Shown: positions 1 to 9,806 of the stretch, piece after piece
Position numbering within the stretch: the first letter of the stretch is position 1
How the letters are laid out: every line of letters begins with the position of its first letter
Assembly (NCBI GenBank): GCA_963810815.1
Contig: CAWEPB010000007.1
Coordinates: 186,001-250,000, forward strand
Length of the DNA stretch: 64,000 bases
From: CAVQWT01 sp963810815
Lineage (GTDB): Bacteria; Pseudomonadota; Gammaproteobacteria; Burkholderiales; Casimicrobiaceae
Direction: 5' to 3'
Program-made: the position numbers and the translations under genes
Notes under the pieces: model-generated
Seen by the model: the letters and a program-made list of their open reading frames with translations, nothing else
Database searches by the model: none
What the model was told of the DNA's origin: nothing

Positions 1-25
1 CATTGTAGCCTAACTTGCGGATTTT

Positions 26-67
26 ACAAAATTTTTGTGGCCGGAAGCGCCGAAAGGAGGCTATAAT
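26..67 (+). promoter_or_regulatory. AT-rich stretch upstream of typA with a palindrome and a -10-like hexamer
   Basis: In a GC-rich sequence this short AT-rich patch stands out. It holds the palindrome ACAAAA-T-TTTTGT (26-38) and a perfect TATAAT (62-67). No convincing -35 is found at 16-18 bases. It lies 90-130 bases before typA, so it could be the typA promoter and an operator. This is inference only. Confidence 0.3.
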
Positions 68-157
68 TCCGGGTTTGGCGGCGCGGCCCTCCCGCGCTGC
101 AGCAAACCCGGGGTGCCCCGTGTGTCGCCGGCGCGCCCTTCGAACCGGTAGCCACCC

Positions 158-2047
<1,890 letters not shown>

Positions 2048-2133
2048 CGGACGCCGCGGCAGACCACGCCCATGGCGGCGGCCGTCGACGTCCGCACCCC
2101 GGCGGCAGCGCTCCCGCGGCGGCGGCGCCGCCC

Positions 2134-3177
2134 ATGACCGCGCCCGCGCTGACCCCGGCACTCGCCGCGCGATTCGCCGGGCTCGCGCTGGACAACATCG
2201 GCCGCCCGTACCCGCACAAGCTGGATCACGTTCTGGGCGGGCCGGGCGACGTGCAGGCGCCGCGCGCGCTGCATCCGTCGTTCCACGGCAGCTACGACTG
2301 GCATTCCTGCGTGCATATGCACTGGCTGCTCGCGCATCTGGTCCGCCGTTTCCCCGACCTCCCGCAGCGCCCGGCGATCGCCGCGACCTTCGACCGGAAC
2401 CTGGCGCCGGCCGCGATCGCGGGCGAGGTCGCGTACCTCGCCGGCCCGCACAACGCCTCGTTCGTCCGCACCTATGGCTGGGCGTGGCTGCTGAAGCTCG
2501 CGCTCGAGTTCGCCGAGGGCTCGTCCGACGACCCGGATGCGGCGCGCTGGTCGGCGGCGCTCGCACCGCTGGCGCGGGCATTCGCCGCCCGTTGGCTCGA
2601 CTTCCTGCCGCGCACGCAGTTTCCGATCCGCCACGGCAATCACCCCAACAGCGCCTTCGGCCTCGCGTTCGCGCTGGACTACGCGCGCGGCACGGGGGCA
2701 ACGGCGCTGGAACAGGCGATCGTCGCCAAGGCGCTGGCCTGGTACGGCGCCGACCGCGACGGCGCGGCGGCGTGGGAACCCTCGGGCGCCGATTTCCTCT
2801 CGCCGGTGCTGGTCGAGGCCGACCTGATGCGGCGCGTCCTGGACGCGCCGGCGCTCGCCCGCTGGCTCGACGGGTTCCTGCCGGGACTCGCCCGCGCGGA
2901 GCCCGCCGCGCTGTTTGCGCCGGTGCCGGTCTCCGACCGCGGCGATCCGCAGATCGTCCACCTCGACGGCCTCAACCTCTCCCGCGCGTGGTGCTTCGGG
3001 GCGATCGCCCGCGCGCTGCCGCGGGGCGACGCGCGGATCGCGGTGCTGACCGACGCCGCGGCACGGCACCTCGAGGCCGGCATGGCGGGGCTCGACAGCG
3101 ACGACTTCCTCGGCGCCCATTGGCTGGCGTCGTTCGCGGCATTGGCGCTGTCGCCATCGCTGTCGCCATCGATCTGA
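2134..3177 (+). CDS. DUF2891 family protein
   Basis: 347-residue cytosolic protein matching the DUF2891 family, whose function is not established. Family-like blocks are GSYDWHSCVHMHW near residues 51-63, the YGWAWLLKLALEF region near residue 112, RHGNHPNSAFGLAFALDYA near 170, and the C-terminal HLDGLNLSRAW and LGAHWLASFA stretches. The many Trp/His residues and paired helices resemble alpha/alpha-barrel proteins, but that is an impression. The ATG at 2134 was chosen because everything upstream in this frame is low-complexity Arg/Ala/Pro sequence overlapping typA. It may be co-transcribed with typA, but there is nothing to prove it. Confidence 0.8.
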   Translation: MTAPALTPALAARFAGLALDNIGRPYPHKLDHVLGGPGDVQAPRALHPSFHGSYDWHSCVHMHWLLAHLVRRFPDLPQRPAIAATFDRNLAPAAIAGEVAYLAGPHNASFVRTYGWAWLLKLALEFAEGSSDDPDAARWSAALAPLARAFAARWLDFLPRTQFPIRHGNHPNSAFGLAFALDYARGTGATALEQAIVAKALAWYGADRDGAAAWEPSGADFLSPVLVEADLMRRVLDAPALARWLDGFLPGLARAEPAALFAPVPVSDRGDPQIVHLDGLNLSRAWCFGAIARALPRGDARIAVLTDAAARHLEAGMAGLDSDDFLGAHWLASFAALALSPSLSPSI

Positions 3178-3287
3178 CCCGGACTCGACGTCCGCGTGCT
3201 GCGGGCCCGGGCACCCGTGCCGGGCCGCGGTCCGGAGCGGCGGGCCGGGCGTCCACCGCCGGCGCCCGGCCCGTCGCGCGGCGCTGC

Positions 3288-3293
3288 TAGAAT
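3288..3293 (+). promoter_or_regulatory. TAGAAT -10-like element before rmuC
   Basis: TAGAAT lies 8 bases before the rmuC ATG at 3302. The same hexamer recurs before dctP (11556) and glyA (15496), so it looks like the local form of the -10 box. No clear -35 is visible, and the closeness to the ATG would imply a nearly leaderless message. Confidence 0.3.
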
Positions 3294-3301
3294 CGACCGC
3301 C

Positions 3302-4861
3302 ATGAACGAACCGCTGCTCATCGTCGCCGTCGTCGCCGCCGTCATCGCGGCGGTGGTCGCCGTGGTGGCGCTCTTCCGGCTGGGAGGCATGGCGACCGAA
3401 CTCGCAGTGCTGAAGGCGCAGGGCCAGGACCTCGAGCGCGACCTGAAGCAGGACCTCGCCATCGCGCGCGGCGAGCAGGGGGCTGCCGCGCAGACGCTGC
3501 GGGCGGAGGTCGGCGAGCGCGTGACCCAGTTCACGCAGATCACGCAGCAGCAGTTCGTCGCGCTGACCGCCACGCAGAGCGCCGAGCTCAAGGCTTTCGG
3601 CGAGCGCCTGGCGCAGTTCACCCTCGCCACGCAGCAGCAGCTGTCCGGTTCGACGCAGGCGCAGAGCGACCAGCTCAAGGCCTTCGGCGAGCGCTTCGCG
3701 CAGTTCACGCAGACGACCCAGCAGGCGCTGGGCACCGGCGCCGCGGCGCAGGCCGAACAGGCCAAGGTCACGGCCGAGCGGATCGGCGACCTCGCGAAGT
3801 CCAACGAGCAGCGGCTGGAGGCGGTGCGGGCGACCGTCGAGCAGCGGCTCGACACGCTGCGCAACGAAAATGCCGCCAAGCTCGACCAGATGCGCGCGAC
3901 CGTCGACGAGAAGCTGCAGACCACGCTCGACCAGCGCCTGGGGGCGTCGTTCAAGCAGGTGTCCGACCGCCTGGAGCAGGTGCACAAGGGCCTCGGCGAG
4001 ATGCAGACGCTGGCGGTCGGCGTCGGCGACCTGAAGCGCGTGCTGACCAACGTCAAGTCGCGCGGCACCTGGGGCGAGGTCCAGCTCGGCATGCTGCTGG
4101 CCGAGGTGCTGGTGCCGCAGCAGTACGAGGCGAATGTCGAGACGCGGCCCGGCTCGAACAAGCGCGTCGAGTACGCGATCCGCCTGCCTGGGCGCAGCGC
4201 CGACGGCGCGCCGTGCTGGCTGCCGGTCGACGCCAAGTTTCCGCTCGAGGACTGGCAGCGGCTGCAGGACGCGCTGGAGCGCGCCGATGCGCCGGCCGCG
4301 GAGACCGCACGCAAGGACCTCGCCGACTTCATGCGCGCGCAGGCGAAGACCATCCGCGAGCTGTACGTCGCGCCGCCGCACACCACCGATTTCGCGATCC
4401 TGTTCGTGCCGGTCGAGAGCCTGTTCGCCGAGATGATGGCGCGGCCGGGTTTCGCCGAGAAGCTGCAGCACGACTACCGCGTGACGCTCGCCGGACCGGC
4501 GAACTTCCTCGCGCTGCTGAACAGCCTGCAGATGGGCTTCCGCACGCTGGCGATCGAGGAGCGGACCAACGAGGTGTGGACGCTGCTGGGCGCGGTGAAG
4601 ACCGAGTTCGGCAAGTTCGGCGACGTGCTCGCGAAGACCAAGGAGCGCATCGACAAGGCGAGCGAGGAGCTCGACCGCGCCGGCGTGCGCAGCCGTGCCA
4701 TCACGCGCGAGCTGCGCAAGGTCGAGGCGCTGCCCGGCCCCGACGCGGCGCGGCTGCTGGGCGCGGCGCTCGACGGCGAGGTCGCGGCCGTCGGCCCCGG
4801 GTCGCTGCCCGGGCCCGACGACGCGGATGCCGACGCCGGCGACGCGACGCCGGCCGCCTGA
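3302..4861 (+). CDS. rmuC: DNA recombination protein RmuC
   Basis: Member of the RmuC family, linked to limiting inverted-repeat recombination and containing a PD-(D/E)XK-like nuclease core. Residues 5-25 form one hydrophobic anchor. A long coiled coil follows to about residue 240, and the conserved RmuC domain begins at the KRVLTNVKSRGTWGEVQLGMLL block and continues through LPVDAKFPLEDW and ILFVPVESLFAEM. The coil contains three tandem 29-residue repeats starting at residue 71 (GERVTQFT, GERLAQFT, GERFAQFT). The 519-residue length is normal. The mtfA start follows nine bases after the stop, so the two are probably co-transcribed. Confidence 0.93.
   Translation: MNEPLLIVAVVAAVIAAVVAVVALFRLGGMATELAVLKAQGQDLERDLKQDLAIARGEQGAAAQTLRAEVGERVTQFTQITQQQFVALTATQSAELKAFGERLAQFTLATQQQLSGSTQAQSDQLKAFGERFAQFTQTTQQALGTGAAAQAEQAKVTAERIGDLAKSNEQRLEAVRATVEQRLDTLRNENAAKLDQMRATVDEKLQTTLDQRLGASFKQVSDRLEQVHKGLGEMQTLAVGVGDLKRVLTNVKSRGTWGEVQLGMLLAEVLVPQQYEANVETRPGSNKRVEYAIRLPGRSADGAPCWLPVDAKFPLEDWQRLQDALERADAPAAETARKDLADFMRAQAKTIRELYVAPPHTTDFAILFVPVESLFAEMMARPGFAEKLQHDYRVTLAGPANFLALLNSLQMGFRTLAIEERTNEVWTLLGAVKTEFGKFGDVLAKTKERIDKASEELDRAGVRSRAITRELRKVEALPGPDAARLLGAALDGEVAAVGPGSLPGPDDADADAGDATPAA
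3512..3772 (+). repeat. Three in-frame 87-bp repeats in the rmuC coiled coil
   Basis: Three consecutive 29-residue units start with GER(V/L/F)xQFT. The first two end in ELKAF or QLKAF and the third is more diverged. The period is four heptads plus one residue, consistent with coiled-coil expansion by duplication. Confidence 0.75.
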
Positions 4862-4869
4862 CGCCGACG

Positions 4870-5661
4870 ATGTTCGACGCGCTGAGGAAATGGCGCCGGC
4901 GGCGGGTGCTGAGGCACGCTGCGATCCCGGAACCGATGTGGCGCGAGGCGCAGGAGGCGCTGCCGTTCCTCGCGATGTACACGGATTACGAGCTGACCCG
5001 GCTGCGCGAGACGGTCGTCATCTTCCTCGACGCCAAGCACATCGTCGGCGCCGGGTCGTATGAGGTGACGCCGCTGCAGCGCGTCGTCATTGCCATCCAG
5101 GCCTGCGTGCTGGTGCTGAACCTGGACCTCGGCTACTACGACGGCTGGGAGAACGTCGTCGTGTACCCCGGCGAATTCGTCCCCGACTGGGAATGGGAGG
5201 ACGAAGCCGGCGTCGTCCACCGCCACGAAGGCCCGCTCGCCGGCGAGGCGATGCCCGGCGGGCCCGTGGTGCTGTCGTGGTCCGACGTCGAGGCCTCGTA
5301 CGACTGGGAGACCGCGGGCATGAACCTCGTCATCCACGAGTTCGCGCACAAGATCGACATGCGCAACGGCGAGGCCAACGGCTGCCCGCCGCTGCCGGCG
5401 GAGATGCCGCCGCGCGTCTGGCAGAAGGCGCTCAACGCTGCGTTCGAGGACTTCCGCCGGCGGGTCGAGCGCGGCGAGCAGACGGCGATCGATCCGTATG
5501 CGGCCGAGTCGCCGGCCGAGTTCTTCGCCGTGCTGTCCGAGGTCTTCTTCGCGGACCCCGCGCTGCTGAAGCACGACTACGGCGATGTCTACGAAAAATT
5601 CCGCTGGTTCTACCGGCAGGACCCGGCGTCGCGCAGCGAGCTGCTGCTCCACGACGAATAG
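4870..5661 (+). CDS. mtfA: M90-family zinc peptidase MtfA
   Basis: 263-residue zinc metallopeptidase of the MtfA (Mlc titration factor) family. In enterobacteria MtfA binds the repressor Mlc and has aminopeptidase activity; the partner in this organism is unknown. The zinc-binding HEXXH motif is HEFAH at residues 156-160, followed by KIDMRNGEANGCPPLP. The downstream glutamate region AESPAEFFAVLSEVFF supplies the likely third ligand, which is typical of the family. There is no signal peptide, so it is cytosolic. The ATG at 4870 is nine bases after rmuC. Confidence 0.93.
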   Translation: MFDALRKWRRRRVLRHAAIPEPMWREAQEALPFLAMYTDYELTRLRETVVIFLDAKHIVGAGSYEVTPLQRVVIAIQACVLVLNLDLGYYDGWENVVVYPGEFVPDWEWEDEAGVVHRHEGPLAGEAMPGGPVVLSWSDVEASYDWETAGMNLVIHEFAHKIDMRNGEANGCPPLPAEMPPRVWQKALNAAFEDFRRRVERGEQTAIDPYAAESPAEFFAVLSEVFFADPALLKHDYGDVYEKFRWFYRQDPASRSELLLHDE

Positions 5662-5786
5662 CCATGCTCGCGCAGCGGGTATCGCCCGCGGCCTCGCTCG
5701 TGTCCGCTTTGCACGCCCGCCGGTTTGGTGCAAAGTGGCGCGCTCGAGGCAGGCGCACCGCCTGTCCGGAAACCAAGGAGACGCCC

Positions 5787-6029
5787 ATGCGCCGATTGAC
5801 GCTGTTCGCCGCGACGATGTTCGCGGCCTCGACCGCCTTCGCCTTCCACTGTCCGGCGGACATGAAGAAGATCGACGAGGCGATGTCGAAGAGCCCGAAG
5901 CTCACCGCCGCGCAGGCGGACGAAGTGAAGAAGTACCGCGCCGAAGGCGAGACGCTGCACAAGGCCGGCAAGCATCAGGAGTCGGTCGACACGCTGGCCA
6001 AGGCGATGAAGATCCTCGACATCAAGTAA
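5787..6029 (+). CDS. Small exported protein of unknown function
   Basis: 80-residue protein with a clear Sec signal peptide: MRRL, then a hydrophobic stretch ending AFA near residue 19, so the mature protein begins around FHCPADMKKIDEAM. The mature part is a lysine-rich helical pair (about 60 residues) with a single cysteine. A strong Shine-Dalgarno AAGGAG lies at 5775-5780. Similar small periplasmic helical proteins are common in betaproteobacteria, but I cannot assign a role. It is followed closely by a convergent EamA transporter gene. Confidence 0.75.
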   Translation: MRRLTLFAATMFAASTAFAFHCPADMKKIDEAMSKSPKLTAAQADEVKKYRAEGETLHKAGKHQESVDTLAKAMKILDIK

Positions 6030-6034
6030 GCCCA

Positions 6035-6937
6035 TCAGCGCGCCGCGCGCGCCAGCACGACGACGGCGGCGAGGATCAGGACGCCGCCGGCGAGCTGCAC
6101 CGGCGCGATCGTCTCGCCGAGCACGATCGCCGCGAGCGCGACGGTGAACAGCGGCTCCACGGTCGACAGCGTCGACGCGCGGACCGGTCCGATGCGCTCG
6201 AGGCCGGCGAAGAACAGCGTGATCGCGGCCACCGTCGACACCAGTGCGATCGCCGCGACCGCGGCCCAGCCGCCGGCGTCCTGCGGCCAGCGCGGACCTC
6301 GCCAGGCCGCGGCGACGATGAACACCGCCGCCGCGCTGGCGATGACGATCGCCGCCATAGCCAGCGGCGCAGCGTGCCGCGCAAGGCGGGTCCCGGTGAC
6401 GATGTAGACGGCGTAGATCGCCGCCGCGGCGACACCGAAGGCGATGCCGGCGGACGAAGCCCCGCCGGCATCGCCGCCCAGCGCCGGGGCGACGGTCAGC
6501 GTCATGCCGGCGAGCGCCAGCGCCAGGGCGGCAAGTTTCCACGTCGTCAGGCGCTCGTGGAGGAACGCCGCCGCGAGCAGCGCGACCAGCGCCGGGTGCA
6601 GATACAGCAGCAGTGCGACCAGGCCGGCGGGCGCCAGCGTCAGCGCGGTGAAGAACGTGAACGCCTGGCCGCCGTAGCCCACCGCGCCCAGCAGGACGAG
6701 GCCGCCCAGCACGCGTCCGCGCGGCAACGCGACGCCGCGCGCCGCGACCAGCGCCGCCATCGCGACCGCCGCGATGCCGAAGCGCAGCGCGAGCAGCGTC
6801 GTCGTGTCGACGCCCGCGGCATAGGCGCGCCGCGCGAAGATGGCCATGGCGCCGAACGCCAGCGCCGACGCGATGACCGCGGCGATGCCCCAGCCCTGGC
6901 GCGCGACGACCGCACGCGACCGCTTCGGGGTCGTCAC
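6035..6937 (-). CDS. EamA/DMT-superfamily transporter
   Basis: 300-residue inner-membrane protein with ten hydrophobic segments arranged as two five-helix halves, as expected for the EamA (drug/metabolite transporter) family. The C-terminal half contains the recognisable family stretch SFLHERLTTWKLAALALALAG-like (first half) and STVEPLFTVALAAIVLGETIAPVQLAGGVLIL (second half). The substrate cannot be predicted. It lies downstream of mogA on the same strand with a gap of about 44 bases. Confidence 0.88.
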   Translation of the reverse strand: MTTPKRSRAVVARQGWGIAAVIASALAFGAMAIFARRAYAAGVDTTTLLALRFGIAAVAMAALVAARGVALPRGRVLGGLVLLGAVGYGGQAFTFFTALTLAPAGLVALLLYLHPALVALLAAAFLHERLTTWKLAALALALAGMTLTVAPALGGDAGGASSAGIAFGVAAAAIYAVYIVTGTRLARHAAPLAMAAIVIASAAAVFIVAAAWRGPRWPQDAGGWAAVAAIALVSTVAAITLFFAGLERIGPVRASTLSTVEPLFTVALAAIVLGETIAPVQLAGGVLILAAVVVLARAAR

Positions 6938-6981
6938 CGGCGGGCCGCGCGGTGCGGCCGGTGGCGGTCACCTGCCCGGCC

Positions 6982-7590
6982 TCACGGTGCGGCGGGGCGC
7001 TGCGCGCTTTTCGGCCGGAACGCCTTGCACACGGCGTCGTGCGTCTCGACGTACGGGCCGCCGATGAGGTCGAGGCAGTAGGGCACCGCGGCAAAGATGC
7101 CGGGTACGACGACCTCCCCGGCCGCGTCGCGCACGCCCTCGAGCGTCTCGCGGATCGCCTTCGGCTGCCCGGGCAGGTTGAGGATGAGCGCGCGGCCGCG
7201 GATCACGCCCACCTGGCGCGACAGGATGGCCGTCGGCACGAAGCGCAGCGACACCTGGCGCATCTGCTCGCCGAAGCCCGGCATCACCTTGTGCGCGACG
7301 GCGAGCGTGGCTTCCGGGGTCACGTCGCGCGGCGCGGGGCCGGTGCCGCCGGTGGTGAGCACGAGATCGCAACCGGCGACGTCGACCAGGTCGACCAGCG
7401 CGCGTTCGATCGCCGGCTGCTCGTCGGGGATCAGCCGGGTCTCGGTGCGCCACGGCGACTTGAGCGCGCTGGTCAGCCATTCGGTCAGCGCCGGCAGGCC
7501 CTTGTCCTCGTAGACGCCGGTCGACGCGCGGTCGGAAATCGAGACGAGGCCCACGACGAGCGGGCGTTGGGGGGGCGGGGGCATGGTCAC
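6982..7590 (-). CDS. mogA: Molybdopterin adenylyltransferase MogA
   Basis: Adenylates molybdopterin before molybdate insertion during molybdenum cofactor synthesis. It carries the MogA/MoaB features VGLVSISDRASTGVYEDKGLPAL near the N-terminus, the LTTGGTGPAPRDVTPEAT nucleotide/pterin loop and the conserved NLPGQPKAIRETL block. Two starts are possible: GTG at 7590, which has a GGAG about 10 bases upstream, or ATG at 7584. It follows darP by six bases and is followed by the transporter, so the three probably share a transcript. About 202 residues is normal. Confidence 0.93.
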   Translation of the reverse strand: MTMPPPPQRPLVVGLVSISDRASTGVYEDKGLPALTEWLTSALKSPWRTETRLIPDEQPAIERALVDLVDVAGCDLVLTTGGTGPAPRDVTPEATLAVAHKVMPGFGEQMRQVSLRFVPTAILSRQVGVIRGRALILNLPGQPKAIRETLEGVRDAAGEVVVPGIFAAVPYCLDLIGGPYVETHDAVCKAFRPKSAQRPAAP

Positions 7591-7596
7591 CGAGGG

Positions 7597-8217
7597 TCAC
7601 TCCGGAAGTTCGCGCAGCGCGCGCCACAACTCGCGGAACGCGTGGGGCGGCGCGCTGCGGGCGCGCTCGTCCTTCGCCTTCGCGATCAGCGAGCGCAGCC
7701 GCGGCCGGTCCACCGTCGGATGGGTCGCGACCAGGTCGTCGAGCGCCGCCGGTTCGGTCAGCAGCCGCTCGCGCAGCCGTTCGAGCGCGTGCAGCTTCGC
7801 GGCATCCGCATCGCGGCCTTCGGCCCAGGCATCGAGCCGGGCGCGGATCGGCGCGGGGTCGACGCCCCGCATCAGCTTGCCGACGTACTGCAGCTGGCGG
7901 CGCCGGCCGCCGTGGGCGGTGATCGAGCGCGCCGCGCGGATCGCGTCGACCAGCCGCTCCGGCAGCTGTGCCTCCTCGACCACGACGTCGAACCGCCGCG
8001 CGTCCAGGCCCACCAGTGCTTCGCCCAGGTCCTGCAGCGCGTGCATGTCGGCCTTGCGGCGGGTCTTCGACGGCGGCGGCGCGGCGTCGGCGGCGTCGTC
8101 GGCATCCGTCGGTACGGACGCCTTCGCCACCGCCGCGACAGCGATGTCGTCGGGGTCGATGGGATCGGCGGGGGTGTCGCCGCGGCGGCGGCGCGACGGT
8201 CGGTCGGGCAGGGGCAT
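7597..8217 (-). CDS. darP: Dual-action ribosomal maturation protein DarP (YjgA/DUF615)
   Basis: 206-residue DUF615 protein associated with 50S subunit maturation. The first 55 residues are acidic and low complexity. The conserved part starts at KTRRKADMHALQDLGEALVGL and continues with RSITAHGGRRRQLQYVGKLMR, the family signature, and ends LIAKAKDERARSAPPHAFRELWRALREL. Divergence from pmbA is the classical proteobacterial arrangement, which supports the assignment. Confidence 0.94.
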   Translation of the reverse strand: MPLPDRPSRRRRGDTPADPIDPDDIAVAAVAKASVPTDADDAADAAPPPSKTRRKADMHALQDLGEALVGLDARRFDVVVEEAQLPERLVDAIRAARSITAHGGRRRQLQYVGKLMRGVDPAPIRARLDAWAEGRDADAAKLHALERLRERLLTEPAALDDLVATHPTVDRPRLRSLIAKAKDERARSAPPHAFRELWRALRELPE

Positions 8218-8394
8218 CGTCGGTCGGAAAGGCGGCGCGCATCCGGGGATCGGGGCGAACCGTTTGCTATGATAGCCGAGCCTTTCAGCCGCGCGACGGC
8301 GGCCGGCCCTGCCGGCGCCGTCGGGAGAGTCCGTCGACGACCGCTGAGAATCCGCGCGCGCCCACTTGCCACGTCCCTTTCCCGCTCACTGCCC

Positions 8395-9750
8395 ATGACC
8401 GCTGCCCCCGCGCGCGACGCACGCTTTCCGCTCCCCACCGACGAACTGGCGCGGGTCGCCGAGGCCGTGCTGACCGCCGCGAAGGCCGGCGGCGCGACGG
8501 CGGCCGAGACCGACGTGTCGCAGGCCGTCGGCCAGAGCGTCACCGTGCGCAAGGGCGAGGTCGAGACCGTCGCCTACAACCGCGACAAGGGCATCAGCCT
8601 CACCGTCTACGTCGGCCAGCGGCGCGGCCACGCGAGCACGGCCGACTTCGCGCCGGAGGCCGTGCGGGCCGCCGTCGACAAGGCGCTGGCGATCGCGCGC
8701 TACACGGCCGAGGATCCCGCCGCCGGGCTCGCCGATCCCGACCGGCTCGCGCGGACCTTCCCGGACCTCGACCTCTATCACCCGTGGGATCTGTCGGTCG
8801 AAGCGGCGATCGAACTCGGCCGCGCGGCCGAAGCCGCCGCGATGGACGTCGATCCGCGGATCACCAACACCGAAGGCGCGACGGTCGGGCGCGGCGAGTC
8901 CGAGTTCGTCTACGCCAATTCGCTGGGCTTCGCCGGCGGGTTTCGCAGCTCGCGCCACCACATCGACTGCGCCGTCATCGGCGAGGACGACGCCGGGATG
9001 CAGCGCGACTTCTGGTACACGGCGGCGCGCGCGCCCGGCGACCTCGAGGCGGCCGCGGCCGTCGGCCGCCGGGCCGGCGAGCGCACCCTCCGTCGACTCG
9101 GCGCGCGTCCGCTGGGGACGCTCGAATGCCCGGTGCTGTTCGAGGCGCCCGAAGCGGGCGACCTGCTCGGCTTCTTCGTCGGCGCGGTGTCCGGCGGCGT
9201 GCTGTACCGGAAGTCGTCGTTCCTGCTCGATTCGCTGGGCCGGCAGGTGTTCGCGCCGCAGGTCTCGATCCGCGAGGAGCCGCACCTGCCCCGCGCGCGC
9301 GCGAGCACTCCGTTCGACAACGAAGGCGTGGCGACCGTCCCCCGCGACGTGGTGAAGGACGGGGTCGTCGCCGGCTACTTCCTCGGCAGCTATTCCGCAC
9401 GCAAGCTGGGCATGGTCACGACCGGCAATGCCGGCGGCAACCACAATCTCGTCGTCGCCCACGGGGACGACGACCTGCCGGCGCTGCTCCGGCGCATGGG
9501 CCGCGGCCTCTTCGTCACCGAGCAGCTGGGGCAGGGCGTCAATCCGGTGACGGGCGATTACTCGCGCGGCGCCGCCGGCTTCTGGGTCGAGGACGGCGTC
9601 ATCGCGCACCCGGTCGAGGAAATCACCATCGCCGGCAACCTCAAGGACATGTTCCGCGACATCGTCGCGGTCGGGAACGACGTGGACCGGCGCGGCAGCC
9701 GCCATACCGGTTCGATCCTCGTCGGTCGCATGATCGTCGCCGGTCGCTGA
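8395..9750 (+). CDS. pmbA: Metalloprotease PmbA/TldE
   Basis: 451-residue member of the TldD/PmbA family, which works with TldD as a metallopeptidase on unfolded or modified peptides such as microcin precursors. Visible blocks are VRKGEVETVAYNRDKGISLTVYVGQRRGHAST at residues 50-82, the long central domain, and TTGNAGGNHNLVV plus QGVNPVTGDYSRGAAGFWVEDG near the C-terminus. TldD is not in the window; PmbA proteins themselves lack the HEXXXH zinc site of TldD, and none is seen here. The ATG at 8395 starts just before the conserved part, and the divergent neighbour is darP. Confidence 0.94.
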   Translation: MTAAPARDARFPLPTDELARVAEAVLTAAKAGGATAAETDVSQAVGQSVTVRKGEVETVAYNRDKGISLTVYVGQRRGHASTADFAPEAVRAAVDKALAIARYTAEDPAAGLADPDRLARTFPDLDLYHPWDLSVEAAIELGRAAEAAAMDVDPRITNTEGATVGRGESEFVYANSLGFAGGFRSSRHHIDCAVIGEDDAGMQRDFWYTAARAPGDLEAAAAVGRRAGERTLRRLGARPLGTLECPVLFEAPEAGDLLGFFVGAVSGGVLYRKSSFLLDSLGRQVFAPQVSIREEPHLPRARASTPFDNEGVATVPRDVVKDGVVAGYFLGSYSARKLGMVTTGNAGGNHNLVVAHGDDDLPALLRRMGRGLFVTEQLGQGVNPVTGDYSRGAAGFWVEDGVIAHPVEEITIAGNLKDMFRDIVAVGNDVDRRGSRHTGSILVGRMIVAGR

Positions 9751-9806
9751 CCCTCGACCGCGCCGCGACCCGACCCCGAGCCACAATCCGACCACCGCGC
9801 CGCCCG

